From positions 1 through 9,215 of the forward strand of contig JABJOR010000539.1 in NCBI GenBank assembly GCA_018664265.1: a stretch of 9,215 nucleotides of DNA. Direction: 5' to 3'. Of this stretch, positions 6,322-9,215 are shown in pieces. Numbering within the stretch: the first letter of the stretch is position 1; the number at the start of each line of letters is the position of its first letter. The notes beneath the pieces are model-generated. The model made no database searches. It worked only from the letters and a program-made list of their open reading frames with translations, and had not been told where the DNA came from. This DNA comes from Rhodospirillales bacterium (lineage in GTDB: Bacteria > Pseudomonadota > Alphaproteobacteria > Rhodospirillales > Casp-alpha2). Made by a program: the position numbers and the translations under genes.

Positions 6322-7875
6322 AATCGTCCCTGGAGGTTTTGAGGTGATGTCGTAGACCACACGATTGATGCCGCGTACTTCATTAATGATACGGTTGACG
6401 GTACGGCCTAAGAAATCATGATCGAACGGATAGTAATCGGCTGTCATGCCATCGCTGGACGTAACTGCCCGTAAAGCGCACACAAATTCATATGTTCTGC
6501 CATCTCCCATGACGCCAACGGTCTGCACGGGCAGTAGCACGGCGAAAGCCTGCCAGATGGCATCATAAAGACCTGCATTGCGAATTTCTTCCAGATAAAT
6601 ACTGTCGGCTTTTCTGAGGATTTCCAACTTCTCATGAGTGATTCCACCGGGAAGGCGAATAGCAAGGCCGGGGCCAGGGAAGGGGTGGCGTTTCACGAAG
6701 GCTTCGGGCAAACCCAATTCACGACCTAGGGCGCGAACTTCATCCTTGAACAACTCACGAAGCGGTTCCACCAATTGCATATTCATGCGATCTGGTAGGC
6801 CTCCGACATTGTGATGCGACTTGATTGTAACGCTGGGGCCACCCGTAAACGATACAGATTCAATCACATCCGGGTAGAGTGTCCCTTGTGCAAGGAAGTC
6901 TGCTCCGCCAACTTTTTTGGCTTCCGCATCAAACACGTCGATAAAGGTGGAGCCAATGATTTTGCGTTTTGTTTCTGGGTCGGTGACGCCTTCGAGCTTG
7001 CCTAGAAACAAATCTGCCGCATCCGAATGAACCAGTGAAATATTGTAGTGATCGCGAAACAGGGTGACGACTTCTTCTGCTTCTCCGGCGCGCATCATGC
7101 CTGTGTCGACAAAGACACAAGTTAGTTGATCGCCAATGGCTTCATGCAGCAATACGGCAACGACCGAGCTGTCAACACCACCGGACAGGCCACAAATTAC
7201 TCTGCCTGTTCCGACTTGGGCGCGTACTTTGGCAATTTCCTGTTCGCGGAAAGCTGCCATGGTCCAGTTGCCGCTACATCCACAAATCTTGTGAGTGAAG
7301 TTTTTCAGCAACTGAGCGCCATGTGGGGTATGCACCACTTCAGGGTGAAATTGAACGCCATAGAGATTGCGCTCTTCGTTGGCGATAACGGTGTACGGTG
7401 CACTGTCGGAAATGGCAACGGGGCGAAAACCTTTCGGGATCGCGTCAATGCGATCGCCGTGACTCATCCAGACTTGTTCATTATCTCCCTTGGCCCATGC
7501 ACCATCAAACAATGGGCAATCATCGACCACATCGACAAAGGCACGGCCAAATTCGCGAAAATCTGACGTTATAACCTTGCCGCCAAGTTGTTCAACCATG
7601 GTCATTTCGCCATAGCAGATACCCAAAATAGGCAGTCCCATTTCGAATATATCTTGCGGCGCGCGTGGGGAATCCCCTTCTGTGACCGAGGCTGGCCCAC
7701 CTGAGAGGATGACGCCTTTCGGATCAAATACCTCGATTGAAGCACGATCAACCTTGTTAAACGGATGGACTTCGCAATAGACGCCGGACTCACGAACTCG
7801 TCTTGCAATAAGCTGGGTGACTTGCGATCCAAAATCAATAATCAGGATGCGTTCAGAGGTGGTGTTGTCAGTCAT
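6310..7875 (-). CDS. guaA: GMP synthase (glutamine-hydrolysing)
   Basis: GuaA converts XMP to GMP with ATP and ammonia from glutamine, the last step of guanine nucleotide synthesis, in the cytoplasm. The class I glutamine amidotransferase domain comes first (nucleophile Cys87 in GICYGE, His177 and Glu179 in FHPEV), then the ATP pyrophosphatase domain with PP-loop SGGVDSS 231-237 and the dimerisation domain ending KPPGTIEWE, the standard family ending. The length of 521 residues is normal. I chose the ATG at 7875 because AAAGGGG lies 5 bases upstream and the protein then begins just before ILIIDFGSQ; the in-frame ATG at 7920 would add 15 atypical residues and falls inside a hairpin. Unusually, the residue four after Cys87 is Met, where the family usually has Gln. 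The gene is last in the rsmB, glycosyltransferase-like, guaA series. Confidence 0.97.
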   Translation of the reverse strand: MTDNTTSERILIIDFGSQVTQLIARRVRESGVYCEVHPFNKVDRASIEVFDPKGVILSGGPASVTEGDSPRAPQDIFEMGLPILGICYGEMTMVEQLGGKVITSDFREFGRAFVDVVDDCPLFDGAWAKGDNEQVWMSHGDRIDAIPKGFRPVAISDSAPYTVIANEERNLYGVQFHPEVVHTPHGAQLLKNFTHKICGCSGNWTMAAFREQEIAKVRAQVGTGRVICGLSGGVDSSVVAVLLHEAIGDQLTCVFVDTGMMRAGEAEEVVTLFRDHYNISLVHSDAADLFLGKLEGVTDPETKRKIIGSTFIDVFDAEAKKVGGADFLAQGTLYPDVIESVSFTGGPSVTIKSHHNVGGLPDRMNMQLVEPLRELFKDEVRALGRELGLPEAFVKRHPFPGPGLAIRLPGGITHEKLEILRKADSIYLEEIRNAGLYDAIWQAFAVLLPVQTVGVMGDGRTYEFVCALRAVTSSDGMTADYYPFDHDFLGRTVNRIINEVRGINRVVYDITSKPPGTIEWE

Positions 7876-7902
7876 ATTGACCCCTTTAAATTTGATGATC
7901 GG

Positions 7903-7923
7903 ACCATACCCCAAGGGCATGGT
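7903..7923 (-). other. Stem-loop in the guaA leader
   Basis: Read on the minus strand, ACCATGCCC-TTG-GGGTATGGT forms a 9-bp stem with one G-U pair and a 3-base loop. It lies between the stop of the glycosyltransferase-like gene (7934) and the guaA ribosome site (7881-7887). No U-run follows, so it is not an intrinsic terminator. It could protect or mark a processed 5' end of guaA mRNA, or affect translation, and it is too small to be a known purine riboswitch. Confidence 0.4.
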
Positions 7924-7933
7924 GGTCTCCAGT

Positions 7934-8683
7934 CTAAAATAACGTTTTCGCTTCCATTAATCGCTCACAGATACCCAGCATATCTTGCGGGTTGTCCTGT
8001 TCCAGTGACGCGCACAGGTTTGCCCCGTTTATGGGCGCTGTTGCGGCGTCTTTCAGCATGGTCAGGCCTGCACTGGTATCGCTGGCGAGATCATGCAGGA
8101 TAACCGGACTAACCATGGCGATATCATCAAGCAAATCAAAATCGAGGATGTTGTGAAGCGTGCTGAGCAGTTTGGGGCCAACAATTTGTGGCAACAATCC
8201 TTTGCCGGGTTCAGCCTCCATTTGGGAAAGCACTTGTTTGCAGGCATACCGATAGAAATTCAGGAATGCGTTGTCTGGACAAAATACGCAAAAGGCATTG
8301 TGGACGTTGCGATAAAGCTTCAATCCACCGGATGAGGCTTTTTGAATCCACAACTCCCGCCCCAGTGCAAAACCGTCGGTCAGATTTATGGTGAATGGCT
8401 CTGGATTGAAGATCAGTACGTCTGCATCTATCCAGGCTACTCGGTTATAGCCTTCTTCCAGCGCTTCGTTTATTAGCTCCAATCGACCAAGGTCTGTTGC
8501 AATCTGGGGATAGCTGCGTGTTTTATCCAAGTACCAGTTCGGTACCCGTTCAAAGATTTCGTCACCAACAAAACGGTATTCGTATCCCTGAATTTCGCTC
8601 CAATGCTTTACGCTTGTCTGACACATTTCAATCCAGTCTGCGACATTGCTTGTGCGGTATGACTGGATGATCAGTGTTTTCAT
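7934..8683 (-). CDS. Putative GT-A-fold glycosyltransferase
   Basis: A 249-residue soluble-looking protein. The strongest clue is a DxD motif in [11 protein letters not shown] (Asp86, Asp88) after a hydrophobic strand, which in GT-A glycosyltransferases binds the metal and nucleotide sugar. Upstream, a segment with Asp64 and Arg67 ([11 protein letters not shown]) resembles the conserved helix preceding DxD in the GMA12/MNN10-like and related families. It lacks a signal peptide and membrane spans, so it probably acts in the cytoplasm or at the inner face of the membrane. The ATG shares its first base with the last base of the rsmB stop (TAATG), which suggests translational coupling; no strong separate ribosome site is seen. 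guaA follows after 58 bases. Donor and acceptor are unknown, and the assignment rests on fold motifs only, so a nucleotide-diphospho-sugar-binding protein of another function is possible. Confidence 0.6.
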   Translation of the reverse strand: MKTLIIQSYRTSNVADWIEMCQTSVKHWSEIQGYEYRFVGDEIFERVPNWYLDKTRSYPQIATDLGRLELINEALEEGYNRVAWIDADVLIFNPEPFTINLTDGFALGRELWIQKASSGGLKLYRNVHNAFCVFCPDNAFLNFYRYACKQVLSQMEAEPGKGLLPQIVGPKLLSTLHNILDFDLLDDIAMVSPVILHDLASDTSAGLTMLKDAATAPINGANLCASLEQDNPQDMLGICERLMEAKTLF

Positions 8684-9215
8684 TATTTTATTCGCTCAAG
8701 GACAGCGCAAAAGAAGCCGTCAGTCTGAGTGCTGGCTGGGGTCAGGCGCATATACGGTCCATTCGTTGGTGGAGCGATTGAGCCGATGCTTTGTTGCCAT
8801 ATCTCGTTACCGTTGAGAACCTGAAAATCATCAGTTTGCTGCTGAAACCAGTCAATCTGGTTTTCGTTTTCCTCAGCTAATATGGAACACGTAGCATAGA
8901 TCAAACGTCCGCCCGGCTTTACCAGCGTACTGGCACTGGCAAGAATTCGCCTTTGGGTCAGGATTAGTTCTTCAAGATCGACAGGCTTTAATTGCCATTT
9001 TGCCAGAGGTGTCCGCCGCCATGTACCGGTAGCGCTACAAGGAACATCAAGCAGTACCCGATCTGCTGTGTTTTTATTTTCTATAACCCAGGGATCATCT
9101 TCAGAAACAAGGACCTTTTGCACAACAGCTGCGGCCCCGGCTCGCTCCAGTCTTGGTTTGATTCGTGCCAATCGTCTTGAGAAAATATCGCAAGCTGTAA
9201 GACTGCCCTGCAAGG
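8683..9215 (-). CDS. rsmB: 16S rRNA m5C methyltransferase RsmB, C-terminal part
   Basis: The gene enters from the right edge; only about the last 177 residues are present, so the NusB-like N-terminal domain and the first SAM-binding motif lie outside. RsmB methylates cytosine 967 of 16S rRNA (E. coli numbering) using SAM. The visible part contains motif IV LLDVPCSATGTWRR, with the Pro-Cys that releases the enzyme, and motif VI YATCSILAEEN, whose Cys is the nucleophile. The C-terminus carries TDGFFCAVLERI, the usual RsmB ending. The order of motifs and ending match RsmB better than RsmF, although a related RNA m5C methyltransferase cannot be wholly excluded without the N-terminus. Its TAA stop overlaps the ATG of the glycosyltransferase-like gene. 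No true start codon is visible in the window. Confidence 0.9.
   Translation of the reverse strand, partial: LQGSLTACDIFSRRLARIKPRLERAGAAAVVQKVLVSEDDPWVIENKNTADRVLLDVPCSATGTWRRTPLAKWQLKPVDLEELILTQRRILASASTLVKPGGRLIYATCSILAEENENQIDWFQQQTDDFQVLNGNEIWQQSIGSIAPPTNGPYMRLTPASTQTDGFFCAVLERIK

Noticed and set aside
7126..7566. Plus-strand 146-codon frame inside guaA
   Set aside because: It is antisense to the conserved GuaA catalytic region, so codon constraint on guaA explains the open frame.
7876..7920. In-frame ATG at 7920 as the start of guaA
   Set aside because: It adds 15 residues not typical of GuaA, has no good ribosome site and lies in a hairpin; the ATG at 7875 has AAAGGGG at 5-base spacing.

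Overview
This window looks like a chromosomal segment of a free-living alphaproteobacterium of moderate GC content, most like the Rhodospirillales and relatives. That placement is an inference. It rests on an Atm1-type ABC exporter, an rsmB/guaA neighbourhood, the alphaproteobacterial style of MnmA, and a perfect GAAC-N7-GAAC (read on the other strand, GTTC-N7-GTTC) LexA operator of the kind used by Alphaproteobacteria. There are nine protein-coding genes, one cut by the right edge. I see no tRNA, rRNA, insertion sequence, integrase or CRISPR array.

Left block (1-2406, plus strand): an AT-rich leader with an FNR/FixK-like palindrome, then mnmA (tRNA 2-thiouridylase), followed after 14 bases by a sulfotransferase-like gene with its own strong ribosome site. 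These end 3 bases from the stop of a convergent gene. Second block (2410-4668, minus strand): a small exported protein resembling the Rap1a/Tai family, followed by an Atm1/ABCB7-type half-transporter.

Central divergent region (4669-4822): this is the most interesting part. A near-consensus sigma70 promoter (TTGACG, 17 bp, CATAAT) carries a perfect GAAC-N7-GAAC LexA box between its -35 and -10 elements. It points to an unrecognised 64-residue basic protein and then, after 65 bases without an evident terminator, to a multi-pass membrane diguanylate cyclase with a GGEEF active site and no RxxD inhibitory site. If co-transcribed, this would be a DNA-damage-inducible unit that raises cyclic di-GMP, with a Rap1a-like periplasmic protein transcribed divergently from the same intergenic region.

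Right block (6310-9215, minus strand): rsmB (16S rRNA m5C methyltransferase, C-terminal part only), a GT-A-like putative glycosyltransferase whose start codon overlaps the rsmB stop (TAATG), and guaA (GMP synthase), probably one operon in that order. The guaA product has Met where class I amidotransferases usually have the Gln four residues after the catalytic Cys. Both convergent junctions (2407-2409 and 6307-6309) have only 3 bases between stop codons, so the 3' ends of opposing transcripts must overlap.
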